Below are positions 8,396-17,801 of a DNA stretch of 64,000 nucleotides, piece by piece. The notes under the pieces were generated by a model. It was given only the letters and a program-made list of their open reading frames with translations. It was not told the DNA's origin and made no database searches. Source of the DNA: Tetzosporium hominis. Lineage in GTDB: Bacteria; Bacillota; Bacilli; Bacillales_A; Planococcaceae. Each line of letters begins with the position of its first letter. The stretch's first letter is position 1. The position numbers and the translations under genes were made by a program. The DNA is taken from assembly GCF_002265435.1 (NCBI RefSeq), contig NZ_NOKQ01000220.1, positions 186,001 to 250,000 on the forward strand, written 5' to 3'.

Positions 8396-10573
8396 TTAAT
8401 CAAACTTCAAGCCCTTCAATGCCTCTGCAAGCGCATTGTTCACCGGCTCGTCTTTTTGCTGTTCTTTCATGTACTTCTGCACACTTCGTTTATCCGCTTT
8501 TCCGGTACCTTGCTGCTTGCGGCGTGCTTCAAACGCGGATAACTTCTCACGGTGACCACACTTACATACGAAGATCTGGCCATCGCCTTCACCACGTAAT
8601 TCAAGTTTCTTTTTACATTGAGGGCAGCGAGCGTTCGTGACGCGCGATACATTCTTGCGGTGGCCACATTCGCGGTCCTGACAGACAAGCATTTTGCCTT
8701 TTTTGCCGTTCACTTCAAGCATTGGCTTGCCGCAGTCTGGACACGATTTGGACGAGATATTATCGTGCTTGAACTTTGCGTCGCTCGATTTGATCTCTTG
8801 TACGATTTTCTGAGTGTACTGCTTCATCTCTTGGATGAATGCCTCTTTTTTCTTCTTCCCAGTAGCGATGGCCTCAAGTTGCATTTCCCACTCTGCTGTC
8901 ATCTCAGGAGAACGCAAATCTTGCGGGACAAGGTCGAGAAGCTGCTTTCCTTTAGACGTCACATGCAAATCTTTTCCTCGTTTTTCAATCAAGAACGAAT
9001 TGAACAGTTTCTCGATAATATCGGCGCGTGTCGCCACGGTTCCGAGACCGCCAGTCTTTTTGAGTGTATCGGCGAGCTGCTTGTTCGAGTCTTCTAAATA
9101 ACCACTTGGGTTTTCCATCGCAGACAGAAGTGTCGCTTCCGTAAAACGAGCAGGGGGCTTAGTTTGCCCAGATGTCTCACGTACATAATCGATAGTGAGC
9201 TTCTGCCCTTTTTCGAGCTTCGGCAAAGTCTGTTCTGCAACTTCATCTTCTTCGTCTTCGTGATTATTCATTACTTCATGCCAGCCTTGTTGAAGAACCG
9301 TTTTTCCTTTCGCTACAAATTCTTCTTTGCCAACTTGAGTCACGACCGTAAGCTGTTCGAATTCGTGAGCAGGCATGAGGATGGCTAGGAACCGCTTGAC
9401 TACGAGGTCATAGATCTTGCGTTCCTTGTCATTCATCGCACTTAAGTTCACAGGCTCTTCCGTTGGGATGATGGCGTGGTGATCGGATACTTTAGCATCG
9501 TTTACAAACGAACTAGATGCTTTAATCGGTTTCGTCAAAATCTTGTTCGCAATCGAACGGTAATCGCTGACTGCACAAGCCTTCAAACGTTCCGCAAGTG
9601 TCGGCACGATATCGCTTGATAGGTAACGTGAATCTGTCCGCGGATACGTCAGCACTTTATGTTGTTCATAGAGCTTCTGCATCGTGCTGAGCGTCTCTTT
9701 AGCAGAGAAGCCGAATCGTTTGTTGGCGTCGCGCTGCAGTTCTGTCAGGTCATAGAGAGCAGGAGAGTAGGTCTTTTTCTTTTTCACATCGAGCGCTGTA
9801 ATGACGGCTTGTTGGTTATCGACCGCTGCCACTAACTCTTTAATTTTCGCTGCATCAAAGGAACGGCTCGCACCAGACTTCGCGTCGCGCCACGTCAGCG
9901 TCAACCCTTCTTTCGTGATGGCTTGAATACCGTAATACGTCTTCGGAGTGAAATTTTTGATTTCTTCTTCACGAGCAGCAATGATGGCGACTGTTGGTGT
10001 CTGTACGCGTCCAGCTGAGAGCTGTGCGTTAAAGCGAGTCGTAAGTGCACGTGTCGCATTAAGTCCGACATACCAGTCCGCTTCTGAGCGAGCTACTGCT
10101 GCGTGATAGAGGTTCTCGTATTTTTGACCCGGTTGCAGTTTCGCGAAGCCGTCTTTGATGGCTTTGTCTGTAACAGACGAGATCCAAAGTCGCTGAATCG
10201 GTTTCTTGGCTTTCACTTTTGCAAAGATCCAACGAGCGACCAGTTCGCCTTCACGGCCAGCATCTGTTGCTATGATCCAACCGTCCACGTCATTTCGCTC
10301 GAGCTGGGCTTTCACAGCATGGAACTGCTTGCTCGACTGGCGAATGACCGTCAGTTTGAGTTTATCCGGCATCATAGGTAAGTCTTCTAAATTCCACGAC
10401 TTGTATTTGTTGTCGTATGTTTCAGGGTCTGCAAGGGTCACTAGGTGGCCGAGTGCCCACGTTACAATATACTTGTCGCCTTCTAAAAAGCCGTTCCCTT
10501 TTTTCGTGCATTTCAGGACACGGGCGATGTCGCGGGCGACAGATGGTTTTTCTGCTAAAACTACTTTTTTCAT
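8396..10573 (-). CDS. topB: DNA topoisomerase III
   Basis: 725-aa type IA topoisomerase, close to the length of B. subtilis TopB. Toprim domain at the N-terminus (VLAEKPSVARDI with the catalytic Glu; DAGREGELVARW with acidic metal ligands). The active-site Tyr lies in LTYPRTDSRYLSSD near residue 310. A C-terminal tail carries paired Cys motifs (CPDCGKP; CPQCKKK; CKCGH), zinc-ribbon-like elements that bind single-stranded DNA. It relaxes and decatenates DNA using a 5-prime phosphotyrosine intermediate. ATG at 10573 preceded by a GGAGAG-type site. Confidence 0.95.
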   Translation of the reverse strand: MKKVVLAEKPSVARDIARVLKCTKKGNGFLEGDKYIVTWALGHLVTLADPETYDNKYKSWNLEDLPMMPDKLKLTVIRQSSKQFHAVKAQLERNDVDGWIIATDAGREGELVARWIFAKVKAKKPIQRLWISSVTDKAIKDGFAKLQPGQKYENLYHAAVARSEADWYVGLNATRALTTRFNAQLSAGRVQTPTVAIIAAREEEIKNFTPKTYYGIQAITKEGLTLTWRDAKSGASRSFDAAKIKELVAAVDNQQAVITALDVKKKKTYSPALYDLTELQRDANKRFGFSAKETLSTMQKLYEQHKVLTYPRTDSRYLSSDIVPTLAERLKACAVSDYRSIANKILTKPIKASSSFVNDAKVSDHHAIIPTEEPVNLSAMNDKERKIYDLVVKRFLAILMPAHEFEQLTVVTQVGKEEFVAKGKTVLQQGWHEVMNNHEDEEDEVAEQTLPKLEKGQKLTIDYVRETSGQTKPPARFTEATLLSAMENPSGYLEDSNKQLADTLKKTGGLGTVATRADIIEKLFNSFLIEKRGKDLHVTSKGKQLLDLVPQDLRSPEMTAEWEMQLEAIATGKKKKEAFIQEMKQYTQKIVQEIKSSDAKFKHDNISSKSCPDCGKPMLEVNGKKGKMLVCQDRECGHRKNVSRVTNARCPQCKKKLELRGEGDGQIFVCKCGHREKLSAFEARRKQQGTGKADKRSVQKYMKEQQKDEPVNNALAEALKGLKFD

Positions 10574-10669
10574 ACTAGTATCTCTCCTTCATGTGTCCCT
10601 ATCTTACCATATCCGGGGCTTGACCTCATGTCGTATACTTAGAGGAGTGTGTGAGAAAGAAGGGTTACT

Positions 10670-11314
10670 GTGAGAAAGAATTACATCGTGCGCTGGAGTG
10701 TCTATTTGATTGGACTTCTGTTGATGGCGCTCGGCATAACGTTGACGATTAAAGGAGACTATTTAGGAATTGGGCCATGGGACGTCCTCCATGTGGCACT
10801 GTTTCAGCTATTTGGCTTAACGATTGGAACGTGGTCTATCTTAATGGGCTTCGCACTAATTGCAATTGTGGTAGTGTTTGAAAAACGCATCCCGCTCCTT
10901 GGGACTTGGCTCAATATTTTACTGATTGGTGCGTTCATCGATTTTTATAACTGGGTGCTACCCGACCCAGAGACGGTCGTTGCGAAGACTGTGCTCTTCG
11001 TGTTAGGCGTCATCGTCATGGGAATTGGTGCAGGAACCTACGTAGCAGCTCGCGTAGGTGCGGGACCTCGAGATTCAATCATGATTCTCCTTGTGGAAAA
11101 GACAGGGGCGAAGGTCAAGACGATTCGGACGTCGATGGAGATGGGCGTCGCTTTGATTGGGTGGCTGCTCGGTGGACCTCTTGGTGTCGGAACCTTCCTG
11201 ATTGCGTTTGGACTCGGTCAATTGGTGCACTACACGCTACCAGCTGTTGAGAAGCTGATTGAAAAGCTTTCACAAGAACCGTTTGATGTGAAGGCAAAAC
11301 CGGGCCATAAATGA
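10670..11314 (+). CDS. YczE/YitT-family integral membrane protein
   Basis: 214-aa protein with about five hydrophobic segments (residues 10-28, 45-70, 76-98, 105-130, 155-185). The first part (LLLMALGITLTIKGDYLGIGPWDVLH) and the AARVGAGPRDSIM block are hallmarks of the YczE/YyaS membrane family. Start is GTG at 10670. In B. subtilis YczE affects surfactin production at a post-transcriptional level, but that partner is not visible here, so the role is unknown. It stands alone ahead of kbl, with only a short gap. Confidence 0.8.
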   Translation: MRKNYIVRWSVYLIGLLLMALGITLTIKGDYLGIGPWDVLHVALFQLFGLTIGTWSILMGFALIAIVVVFEKRIPLLGTWLNILLIGAFIDFYNWVLPDPETVVAKTVLFVLGVIVMGIGAGTYVAARVGAGPRDSIMILLVEKTGAKVKTIRTSMEMGVALIGWLLGGPLGVGTFLIAFGLGQLVHYTLPAVEKLIEKLSQEPFDVKAKPGHK

Positions 11315-11361
11315 TACACTACTACTGAACGTTTTATTCCAGCTAGGAAAGGAAGAAGAAC

Positions 11362-12552
11362 ATGTCTAAATCACTTGATTCATTTTTAGAACTAAACTTA
11401 AACGAATTGAAGGACCAAGGTCTCTACAACGAAATCGATCCGGTAGAAGGTCCAAATGGTCCAATCATCAAGGTCGGCGGTAAAGACCTGATCAACTTAT
11501 CTTCAAACAACTACTTAGGCCTTGCGACAAACGACGAGTTGAAGCGCATCGCTAAAGAAGCAACAGACAAATACGGAGTCGGTGCTGGTGCTGTGCGTAC
11601 AATCAACGGAACGCTTGACCTTCACGTAAAGCTTGAAGAAAAACTTGCTGAGTTCAAAGGAACAGAAGCCGCGATTTCGTATCAGTCTGGTTTCAATTGC
11701 AACATGGCCGCTATTTCTGCAGTTATGGACAAGAACGATGCAATCTTATCAGATCAGTTGAACCATGCGTCGATCATCGATGGCTGCCGCTTGTCTCGTG
11801 CGAAAATCATCGCATACAAGCATAACGACATGGATGACCTTCGCGCGAAAGCAAAAGAAGCGAAAGAATCTGGCCAATACAACAAGATCATGGTCATCAC
11901 GGATGGCGTGTTCTCTATGGACGGCGATCTTGCAAAGCTTCCTGAAATCGTGGAGATTGCTCGCGAGTTCGACTTGATCACTTACGTCGATGACGCGCAC
12001 GGTTCTGGCGTTATGGGTAAAGGGAAAGGGACTGTAAAACACTTCGGTCTCGAAAAAGAAATCGACTTCCAAATCGGTACGCTTTCAAAAGCTATTGGAG
12101 TTGTCGGCGGATATGTAGCAGGTTCGAAACAACTGATTGACTGGTTGAAAGTTCGCTCACGTCCATTCTTGTTCTCGACGGCTCTTCCACCAGGCGACGT
12201 AGCTGCTATCACAGCAGCTGTACAGATGCTTCTGGATTCTACAGAGCTTCACGACAAGCTTTGGGACAACGGCAACTACTTCAAAGCCGGTCTTGAGAAA
12301 TTGGGCTTTGACATCGGGCACTCGGAGACACCGATCACACCAACCATCATTGGTGATGAGAAGCTGACGCAACAGTTCTCGAAACGTTTAGCAGAAGAAG
12401 GCGTCTACGCAAAATCGATCGTCTTCCCAACTGTCCCTAAAGGAACAGGTCGTGTGCGCAACATGCCAACAGCTGCCCACACGAAAGAAATGCTTGACGA
12501 CGCACTTGCGATTTACGAGAAAGTCGGAAAAGAGCTTGGCGTTATTAGCTAA
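11362..12552 (+). CDS. kbl: Glycine C-acetyltransferase (2-amino-3-ketobutyrate CoA ligase)
   Basis: 396-aa PLP-dependent alpha-oxoamine synthase. The PLP lysine is K243 in [27 protein letters not shown] carries the cofactor Asp/His pair; the N-terminal NNYLGLA block is typical of the family. It cleaves 2-amino-3-oxobutyrate with CoA into glycine and acetyl-CoA, the second step of threonine breakdown; the first enzyme, Tdh, is encoded 570 bp downstream. The order fits Kbl rather than BioF because no biotin genes are near and tdh is. AGGAAAGGAAG precedes the ATG. An intrinsic terminator follows. Confidence 0.93.
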   Translation: MSKSLDSFLELNLNELKDQGLYNEIDPVEGPNGPIIKVGGKDLINLSSNNYLGLATNDELKRIAKEATDKYGVGAGAVRTINGTLDLHVKLEEKLAEFKGTEAAISYQSGFNCNMAAISAVMDKNDAILSDQLNHASIIDGCRLSRAKIIAYKHNDMDDLRAKAKEAKESGQYNKIMVITDGVFSMDGDLAKLPEIVEIAREFDLITYVDDAHGSGVMGKGKGTVKHFGLEKEIDFQIGTLSKAIGVVGGYVAGSKQLIDWLKVRSRPFLFSTALPPGDVAAITAAVQMLLDSTELHDKLWDNGNYFKAGLEKLGFDIGHSETPITPTIIGDEKLTQQFSKRLAEEGVYAKSIVFPTVPKGTGRVRNMPTAAHTKEMLDDALAIYEKVGKELGVIS

Positions 12553-12561
12553 ATAGATTTG

Positions 12562-12606
12562 AACCCCTGCGACTGGAGAGGAATCTCCCGGCGCGGGGGT
12601 TTTTTG
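12562..12606 (+). terminator. Intrinsic terminator after kbl
   Basis: AACCCC...GGGGTT stem with inner GGAGA/TCTCC pairing and six T. It separates kbl from tdh, so the two threonine-degradation genes are probably not one transcript. Confidence 0.85.
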
Positions 12607-12634
12607 TTTGGGGTTGGGGGGAGGTGAGCGCTCG

Positions 12635-12739
12635 TTCTTCGACAAATTGTGGGTTCTTTTCGACAAATTTGGAATTCTATTCGGCAAATTCAAAAGTCTT
12701 TTACGCAAATTTGAGGTTCCTTTCGACTGATGCGATTTT
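12635..12739. repeat. Degenerate 21-bp tandem array with TTCGNCA cores
   Basis: Five units at exact 21-bp spacing, with cores at 12638 (TTCGACA), 12659 (TTCGACA), 12680 (TTCGGCA), 12701 (TTACGCA) and 12722 (TTCGACT), each followed by AAATT-like sequence. Read on the minus strand the units encode NLSKRTH-like heptads, but without a plausible gene. A second repetitive patch at about 12757-12816 contains three variants of TGCAGAAGAAATCC. The first three cores match TGNCGAA, the Spo0A box, in reverse. Confidence 0.75.
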
Positions 12740-12858
12740 CGTTTAAAGGATTCAGCTCCTTGCAGAAGAAATCCTGCTTCTTGTAGAAGAAGAAATCCTT
12801 CATGCAGAAGAAAGCCTCTCTAATGCTCCAGAACGACCGCTCAACCCATCAAAAGGAG

Positions 12859-13000
12859 AGGCGTTTTCCACATCTTATCGAATCGAGCTGCAAACGCCAG
12901 AAATCCCCGCAAAAATCGGTCGCATCCATAGAGGCAAAGAGCGCCTCTACAGACACGCCCGATTTTTACAAGATTTCTAGAACGGCGTTTTCCACATCTT
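12859..13000 (-). repeat. R1 intergenic repeat with an extra half
   Basis: Half copy at 12859-12877 followed by a full reverse-oriented copy at 12880-13000: AACGCCAGAAATCCCCGC, GCATCCATAGAGGCAAAG, CACGCCCGATTTTTAC, GATTTCTAGAACGGCG and CCACATCTT. Unusually, this copy lies between two same-direction genes with its sense orientation opposed to them. Confidence 0.85.
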
Positions 13001-13004
13001 AGTG

Positions 13005-13033
13005 TTGTTTCTGTGGAAAGAACATACTATAAT
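13005..13033 (+). promoter_or_regulatory. Probable SigA promoter of tdh
   Basis: TTGTTT - 17 bp - TATAAT. A second TATAAT lies at 13075-13080. AGAACAT at 13019 and ATGTTCT at 13061 form an inverted pair across the leader, possibly an operator. Confidence 0.5.
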
Positions 13034-13122
13034 ACGTTATGTAAAAACATACTCATATCAATGTTCTATACTACTATAATGTCCTGTCCAAAAATACAAC
13101 TGTAAATAAGGAGCGAAATGAA

Positions 13123-14076
13123 ATGAAGAAAATCATGATCACCGGCGCCCTTGGCCAAATCGGTTCAGAGCTCATCACAAAGCTTCGCAAAGAATATGGC
13201 AACGACAATGTACTAGCTACAGACATTCGCCGCACGGACAGCCCGATTGTTGAGCAAGGTCCTTTCGAAATCCTCGATGTGACGAATGCAGAAGAAATGC
13301 ACCGCATCGCCAAAGACTTCGGGGCAGACACGATGATGCACATGGCAGCACTACTTTCCGCAACTGCAGAAGCAAAGCCATTACTTGCATGGAACATCAA
13401 CATGGGCGGTCTTGTGAACGCGCTAGAAGTGGCTCGTGAAGAGAACATGCAGTTCTTCACACCGAGCTCGATTGGGGCATTCGGTCCTTCGACTCCAAAA
13501 GTGAACACACCACAAGACACTTTACAGCGTCCTACGACGATGTACGGAGTCAACAAAGTATCTGGTGAACTGCTATGTGACTACTACTACCAAAAGTTCG
13601 GCGTTGATACTCGCGGTGTTCGTTTTCCAGGCCTGATCTCATATGAGACATTGCCAGGTGGCGGAACGACGGACTATGCAGTCGACATTTATTACAAAGC
13701 GCTAGAAGACGGAGCTTACACATCTTACATCGACAAAGGCACATTCATGGACATGATGTACATGTCAGATGCGCTGCAAGCAATCGTTGACTTGATGGAA
13801 GCGGATCCTACGAAACTAATCCACCGCAACGCATTCAACGTGACAGCAATGAGCTTTGACCCGGAAATGCTTGCGGCTTCGATTCGCAAAGAGATTCCAG
13901 AATTCAAGCTTTCTTATGACGTGGATCCTGTGCGCCAAGCGATTGCCAACAGCTGGCCAGATTCAATTGACGCAACGGCAGCTCGTGATGAATGGGGCTT
14001 CCAAGCGAAGTATGACTTAGATGCGATGACTCGCGATATGTTCAAGCAACTACGTGCGAAACAACAGTTAGTGTAA
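13123..14076 (+). CDS. tdh: L-threonine 3-dehydrogenase, short-chain (epimerase-like) type
   Basis: 317-aa NAD-dependent enzyme of the extended short-chain dehydrogenase family. Rossmann motif GALGQIGSE at residues 8-16; catalytic YxxxK as Y141 and K145 in [18 protein letters not shown] supplies the catalytic Ser region. It matches the SDR-type threonine dehydrogenases rather than the zinc-dependent medium-chain type. It oxidises threonine to 2-amino-3-oxobutyrate, the substrate of Kbl upstream. AAGGAG precedes the ATG. Sugar epimerase is the family alternative; pairing with kbl favours threonine dehydrogenase. Confidence 0.9.
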   Translation: MKKIMITGALGQIGSELITKLRKEYGNDNVLATDIRRTDSPIVEQGPFEILDVTNAEEMHRIAKDFGADTMMHMAALLSATAEAKPLLAWNINMGGLVNALEVAREENMQFFTPSSIGAFGPSTPKVNTPQDTLQRPTTMYGVNKVSGELLCDYYYQKFGVDTRGVRFPGLISYETLPGGGTTDYAVDIYYKALEDGAYTSYIDKGTFMDMMYMSDALQAIVDLMEADPTKLIHRNAFNVTAMSFDPEMLAASIRKEIPEFKLSYDVDPVRQAIANSWPDSIDATAARDEWGFQAKYDLDAMTRDMFKQLRAKQQLV

Positions 14077-14077
14077 T

Positions 14078-14109
14078 AAAAATGAGGCCCCGACGAGGGC
14101 CTCATTTTT
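14078..14109. terminator. Bidirectional intrinsic terminator
   Basis: AAAAATGAGGCCC / GGGCCTCATTTTT, a perfect stem between convergent tdh and the YjiH-family gene. Confidence 0.93.
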
Positions 14110-14117
14110 GTTAGCTA

Positions 14118-15464
14118 TTAAAATAAAATGTGCGCAACAACCGCAATGATTGGGAACGCGATGATTGTACGAAGTAAGAAGATGATCAGTAAGTCTTTGA
14201 AATTTACAGGAATCTTCGAACCAAGTAACAAGCCACCGACTTCTGACATGTAGATCAACTGAGTGACAGACATTGTCGCGATGAAGAAACGAGTCATTTC
14301 CGATTCGATACCTGCACCTAAAATCGCTGGTAAGAACATATCTGCGAAACCGACGACCATCGTCGCTGCTGCTTCAGATGCTTCAGGCATACCTGTTAGC
14401 ATAAGAAGTGGCTCAAACGGTTTTCCTAAAATCGTAAAAAATGGTGTAAACTCAGCTAGCATCAATGCCGTCGTACCGAAGGCAAGGACGACAGGTGCCA
14501 CACCAATGTACATATCAATGACCGTACGAATTCCGTCTTTAAAGAATTTAGAGATAGAACGGTTGGCATCTGCTTTCTTTAAAGCATTTTCAAGACCATA
14601 AGAAACTACAGAGTGATGGTCTGGTAATTCTTCACGGCTTAAATCAAGTGGTTGCCCATCTACATATTCTTCTGGTTTTCCACGAAGAGGGTAGATACGA
14701 GGCATGATCAAAGCAAGAACGACTCCAGCGAAGATTACAGTCGCATAGAATGGCAAGAAGTAGCTGCCAAGACCGATTTCTTCGATGACGACGATACTAA
14801 ATGTAATAGACACGACAGAAAACGTAGTTCCGATGATAGCGGCTTCTTTCTTCGTATAGAAACCTTCTTCGTATTGACGAGCTGTTAATAATACTCCGAT
14901 TGTGCCGTCACCGACCCAAGAAGTCACGGCATCAACTGCTGAGCGACCAGGTAAGCGGAACAATGGACGCATAACGTTTACAAGCAGCGCACCGAAGAAT
15001 TCAAGTAAACCGAAGTTTAAAAGCAATGGTAAGAAAAGACCTGCGAACAAGAAAATCGTGAACAAGAAGGATACAAGACCTTCAGTTGGCTCAAGTAAGA
15101 AACCACCCGTGATATCGCTCCAAACCACTTCTGGTCCCACTTGGAAGATAATCATAATAGCGTAAACAAGAGCTACTAAGCGGACTACAAGCCAAAATGG
15201 TGTCACTTTAAATAGACTTGCACCAAAAGAATCGTCTTTTGGTCGCGCGATGTAAAGCAACGAACCGATTGCTGCGATGGCAACGGTGATCAAAGCAATC
15301 CACTGAATGACAGGCGCCAAGAAACCAGCCAGGATGTTAGCAAGTGACGCGATCGGCACGCGCATGACGTCTCCGTCAGGAAGGGGAATCATAAATAGTA
15401 CTACACCCACGATGGAAGGGATTAAAAATAACAACCATGTGGAAAGAGAAAATTTCTTTTTCAT
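14118..15464 (-). CDS. YjiH-family membrane protein with nucleoside-recognition (Gate) domain
   Basis: 448-aa protein with about ten hydrophobic segments. The middle region (GRSAVDAVTSWVGDGTIGVL, then a second region near 330-420 with APVVLAFGTTALM and MFLPAILGAG) matches the nucleoside-recognition/Gate fold of YjiH and of SpoIIIAG/SpmA-like proteins. It is probably a transporter or channel subunit in the cytoplasmic membrane; the substrate is unknown. It stands alone. The upstream gap 15465-15759 is AT-rich and holds no convincing gene; it may contain the promoter. Confidence 0.8.
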   Translation of the reverse strand: MKKKFSLSTWLLFLIPSIVGVVLFMIPLPDGDVMRVPIASLANILAGFLAPVIQWIALITVAIAAIGSLLYIARPKDDSFGASLFKVTPFWLVVRLVALVYAIMIIFQVGPEVVWSDITGGFLLEPTEGLVSFLFTIFLFAGLFLPLLLNFGLLEFFGALLVNVMRPLFRLPGRSAVDAVTSWVGDGTIGVLLTARQYEEGFYTKKEAAIIGTTFSVVSITFSIVVIEEIGLGSYFLPFYATVIFAGVVLALIMPRIYPLRGKPEEYVDGQPLDLSREELPDHHSVVSYGLENALKKADANRSISKFFKDGIRTVIDMYIGVAPVVLAFGTTALMLAEFTPFFTILGKPFEPLLMLTGMPEASEAAATMVVGFADMFLPAILGAGIESEMTRFFIATMSVTQLIYMSEVGGLLLGSKIPVNFKDLLIIFLLRTIIAFPIIAVVAHILF

Positions 15465-15759
15465 GGGAAGTCTCCTTTATGTACAAAAATACGGCGAAAC
15501 CGTGAACTTATCATACGAAAAGCGCTTACAAATGTCTATGTAAGATACTGGAACGAAGCCGGAAAACTACTGATTTTATAGGAAAAATGGCGAAAAATTT
15601 ACTTTATGTTAGTAAAATAGAACTATTTTGTCTATTCGAACTATTCAATTTATATACATACTTTATAGCGCTAAAGTGCATAATATTGAATGAATATACA
15701 GAATTTTTGAATATAGTTCAGACGCCGAATGAAATCGAAAAAAATCTCAAAAAAATAAA
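15465..15759. other. AT-rich intergenic stretch
   Basis: About 295 bp between the divergently oriented 5-prime end of the YjiH gene and the bshB2 terminator. It holds poly-A tracts and weak open frames without ribosome sites. No repeat of the R1 family, RNA or gene is visible. Confidence 0.5.
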
Positions 15760-15784
15760 AGATGCCTGCCAGTGGCAAGCATCT
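15760..15784 (-). terminator. Intrinsic terminator after bshB2
   Basis: AGATGCTTGCC / GGCAGGCATCT on the minus strand, followed by TTTTATTTTTTT. Confidence 0.88.
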
Positions 15785-15793
15785 GATCAGGTC

Positions 15794-16483
15794 TTACTGA
15801 TACTTACTAGTTTCAACATCGTAAATGTAAAAACGCTCGAAGTGGAGCCAATTCTCTGCTTCTGGTTCCCCGTCAGCCAAGCGCTTTTCCATTTCTTCTA
15901 ACATCCAAGCCGTTTGTGAGATGTGCGCACGCATAGCGCCCATCTTTTGTTCGCGAGCTTCTGTGATGTCGTGGATGACGTGTGGCTCGCCCAAATCGTC
16001 TTTCGTTGCGTTTGAAAATGCTACTGCGTAGATTTTCGGACGCTGTTCTTGTGGCATGCGGTACACAGCACGTGACACGGCACGAGCTGTCGCTTCGTGG
16101 TCCGGGTGAACCGAATAGTCCGGATAGAACGTGATGATCAAAGAAGGCTTCACATCGTCAATCAAATCTTGAACGAGCTGTACCATCTTATTGTCATCTT
16201 CGAATTCAATCGTCTTGTCGCGCAGACCCATCATACGAAGGTCTTTCAAGCCCATAGCGTCTGCTGAAGCTTGAAGTTCCTTTTTGCGAATCTGAGGCAA
16301 GGACTCACGAGTTGCAAAAGGGGGATTCCCCAGATTGCGGCCCATCTCGCCTAGAGTCAAGCAAGCGTAAGTTACGGGTGTACCTTGTTTAATATACGTT
16401 GAAATGGTGCCTGAGACACCAAATGCTTCGTCATCTGGGTGTGGGAAGATGACGAGGACAGCTTCTTCGTGTGGAATAGTCAT
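15794..16483 (-). CDS. bshB2: Bacillithiol biosynthesis deacetylase BshB2
   Basis: 229-aa LmbE/PIG-L family zinc deacetylase. Metal/catalytic motif HPDDE at residues 15-19 and a C-terminal HPDHEA (YSVHPDHEATARA) supply the ligands. BshB enzymes remove the acetyl group from GlcNAc-malate in bacillithiol synthesis, and a related activity hydrolyses bacillithiol conjugates. The upstream gene encodes a YojF-like protein, as in the B. subtilis yojF-yojG pair, which favours BshB2 over BshB1. The ATG at 16483 is chosen because GAGGAAGATGAA lies before it; a longer frame would run into yojF. Confidence 0.88.
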   Translation of the reverse strand: MTIPHEEAVLVIFPHPDDEAFGVSGTISTYIKQGTPVTYACLTLGEMGRNLGNPPFATRESLPQIRKKELQASADAMGLKDLRMMGLRDKTIEFEDDNKMVQLVQDLIDDVKPSLIITFYPDYSVHPDHEATARAVSRAVYRMPQEQRPKIYAVAFSNATKDDLGEPHVIHDITEAREQKMGAMRAHISQTAWMLEEMEKRLADGEPEAENWLHFERFYIYDVETSKYQ

Positions 16484-16496
16484 TTCATCTTCCTCC

Positions 16497-16847
16497 TTAA
16501 TAAGCGAATGGCGTGCGGCTGATCTGCAATGCGACCGCAAGCTTTCCACTAAAATCATGACCTGCCATTAACAGACGGTCATGTTCATCGATTTCAAAAT
16601 GGGTGATTCCTTGTGCGTAGACCCAGCCGTTTGGCAGCTTGAGGCCGACACGGTGAGGAGAGTCGCCCACCACTTTCGCTAGTTCGTAGCGGAGCTGGAC
16701 GTTCCGAATAAAGGCGCCGGCATTGAAGACTTCTTCGTTAAAATGGTTCGCATAAGCGCCATTTGTTGTTTCTAGATGGATAAAGACATCTTCTCCGGCA
16801 AAGCGGTCGAGATGCTGTTGTAAGATTGTGGGTTGTACAGTTTCCAT
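16497..16847 (-). CDS. yojF: YojF-family protein (DUF1806)
   Basis: 116-aa soluble protein of the small YojF family, found beside bshB2 in Bacillales. Sequence blocks such as HLETTNGAYANHF and VYAQGITHFEIDE fit the family. It ends 13 bp before the bshB2 start and is surely cotranscribed. GGAGGTCTCCC precedes the start. The pairing suggests a role with bacillithiol, but no activity is known. Confidence 0.82.
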   Translation of the reverse strand: METVQPTILQQHLDRFAGEDVFIHLETTNGAYANHFNEEVFNAGAFIRNVQLRYELAKVVGDSPHRVGLKLPNGWVYAQGITHFEIDEHDRLLMAGHDFSGKLAVALQISRTPFAY

Positions 16848-16877
16848 GGGAGACCTCCTTATGCATTCGATAGAAAA

Positions 16878-16895
16878 AGCCTGCTGCTGCAGGCT
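16878..16895 (-). terminator. Intrinsic terminator after pdxK
   Basis: AGCCTGC / GCAGGCT around a 4-nt loop, followed on the minus strand by TTTTT. It separates pdxK from yojF-bshB2. Confidence 0.82.
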
Positions 16896-16904
16896 CTAGT
16901 GTAA

Positions 16905-17738
16905 TTAAACTTGAGTTGTTGTTACTTCTGGTGCACCGTGAATGCTTTTCGCACCGTGAAGAACTGGCCCTACGTACTCGTTCAGTTTCCAACCATTTTT
17001 AATAGCAGCTGAGACGAACTCTTTTGCTTCAAATACGGCATCTTCTACAGACATGCCATTTGCCAAGTTCGCTGTAATAGAAGCAGCGAATGTACATCCA
17101 GCACCGTGGTTGTAAGTCGTTGGTGTTTTTTCTGTTTCAAGAAGAGTGAAAGTCTCGCCGTTAAAGAACAAGTCAACAGCCTTCTCGTGTTTCAACTGTT
17201 TACCGCCTTTAATGATGACGTTCTTCGCGCCTAACTCATGAATCTTTTGAGCAGCAGCTTTCATGTCTTCGATTGTCTTCAAAGCGCCAAGGCCAGAAAG
17301 TTGACCAGCTTCGAACAAGTTCGGTGTCACGACTTTAGCGTGTGGTAACAAGTACTCGATCATCGCGCCGACAGTACCTGGGTTCAATACTTCGTCTTCA
17401 CCTTTACATACCATTACCGGGTCGATGACGACGTTCTCAACGCCAGCTTGTTGAATCGCATTCCCTGCGATTTCAATGATTTCTTCTGTGCTCAACATTC
17501 CCGTCTTGATCGCGTCTACTCCTGTAGAAAGAGCCGTCTTGATCTGAGACTTCAACACATCAGTTGGAAGTGAGTATACGCCGTGGCTCCAGCCGTTGTC
17601 TGGGTCCATTGTAACGACTACAGTAAGAGCCGTCATACCGTACGTGCCATGTTCTTGGAATGCTTTCAAGTCCGCTTGGATTCCTGCACCACCTGAAGTA
17701 TCGGATCCTGCAATTGTAAGAGTTTTCTTGATAGCCAT
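16905..17738 (-). CDS. pdxK: Pyridoxine/pyridoxal kinase (PdxK, ThiD-like fold)
   Basis: 277-aa ribokinase-like enzyme. N-terminal TIAGSDTSGGAGIQADLKAF and C-terminal NHGAGCTFAASITAN are the conserved substrate and anion-hole/catalytic blocks of the ThiD/PdxK family. In Bacillales this form (the former ThiD of B. subtilis) phosphorylates pyridoxal, pyridoxine and pyridoxamine. TTYNHGAGCTF, with Cys beside the catalytic Asp position, is typical of that group. No thiamine genes are nearby, which supports the B6 assignment. Monocistronic, between its own terminator and a gene encoding a small membrane protein. Confidence 0.85.
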   Translation of the reverse strand: MAIKKTLTIAGSDTSGGAGIQADLKAFQEHGTYGMTALTVVVTMDPDNGWSHGVYSLPTDVLKSQIKTALSTGVDAIKTGMLSTEEIIEIAGNAIQQAGVENVVIDPVMVCKGEDEVLNPGTVGAMIEYLLPHAKVVTPNLFEAGQLSGLGALKTIEDMKAAAQKIHELGAKNVIIKGGKQLKHEKAVDLFFNGETFTLLETEKTPTTYNHGAGCTFAASITANLANGMSVEDAVFEAKEFVSAAIKNGWKLNEYVGPVLHGAKSIHGAPEVTTTQV

Positions 17739-17801
17739 GCTAGTTCCCCCAATTTCCTAAATTTCTATGTTTCATTGTATCAGACTCTCACCGAATTTCC
17801 A

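Noticed and set aside
12388-12708. 106-codon minus-strand frame with NLSKRTH heptads
   Set aside because: It overlaps the 3-prime end of kbl, crosses its terminator and is a by-product of the 21-bp tandem array.
15587-15901. 104-codon plus-strand frame
   Set aside because: No ribosome site, runs through the bshB2 terminator and antisense into bshB2.
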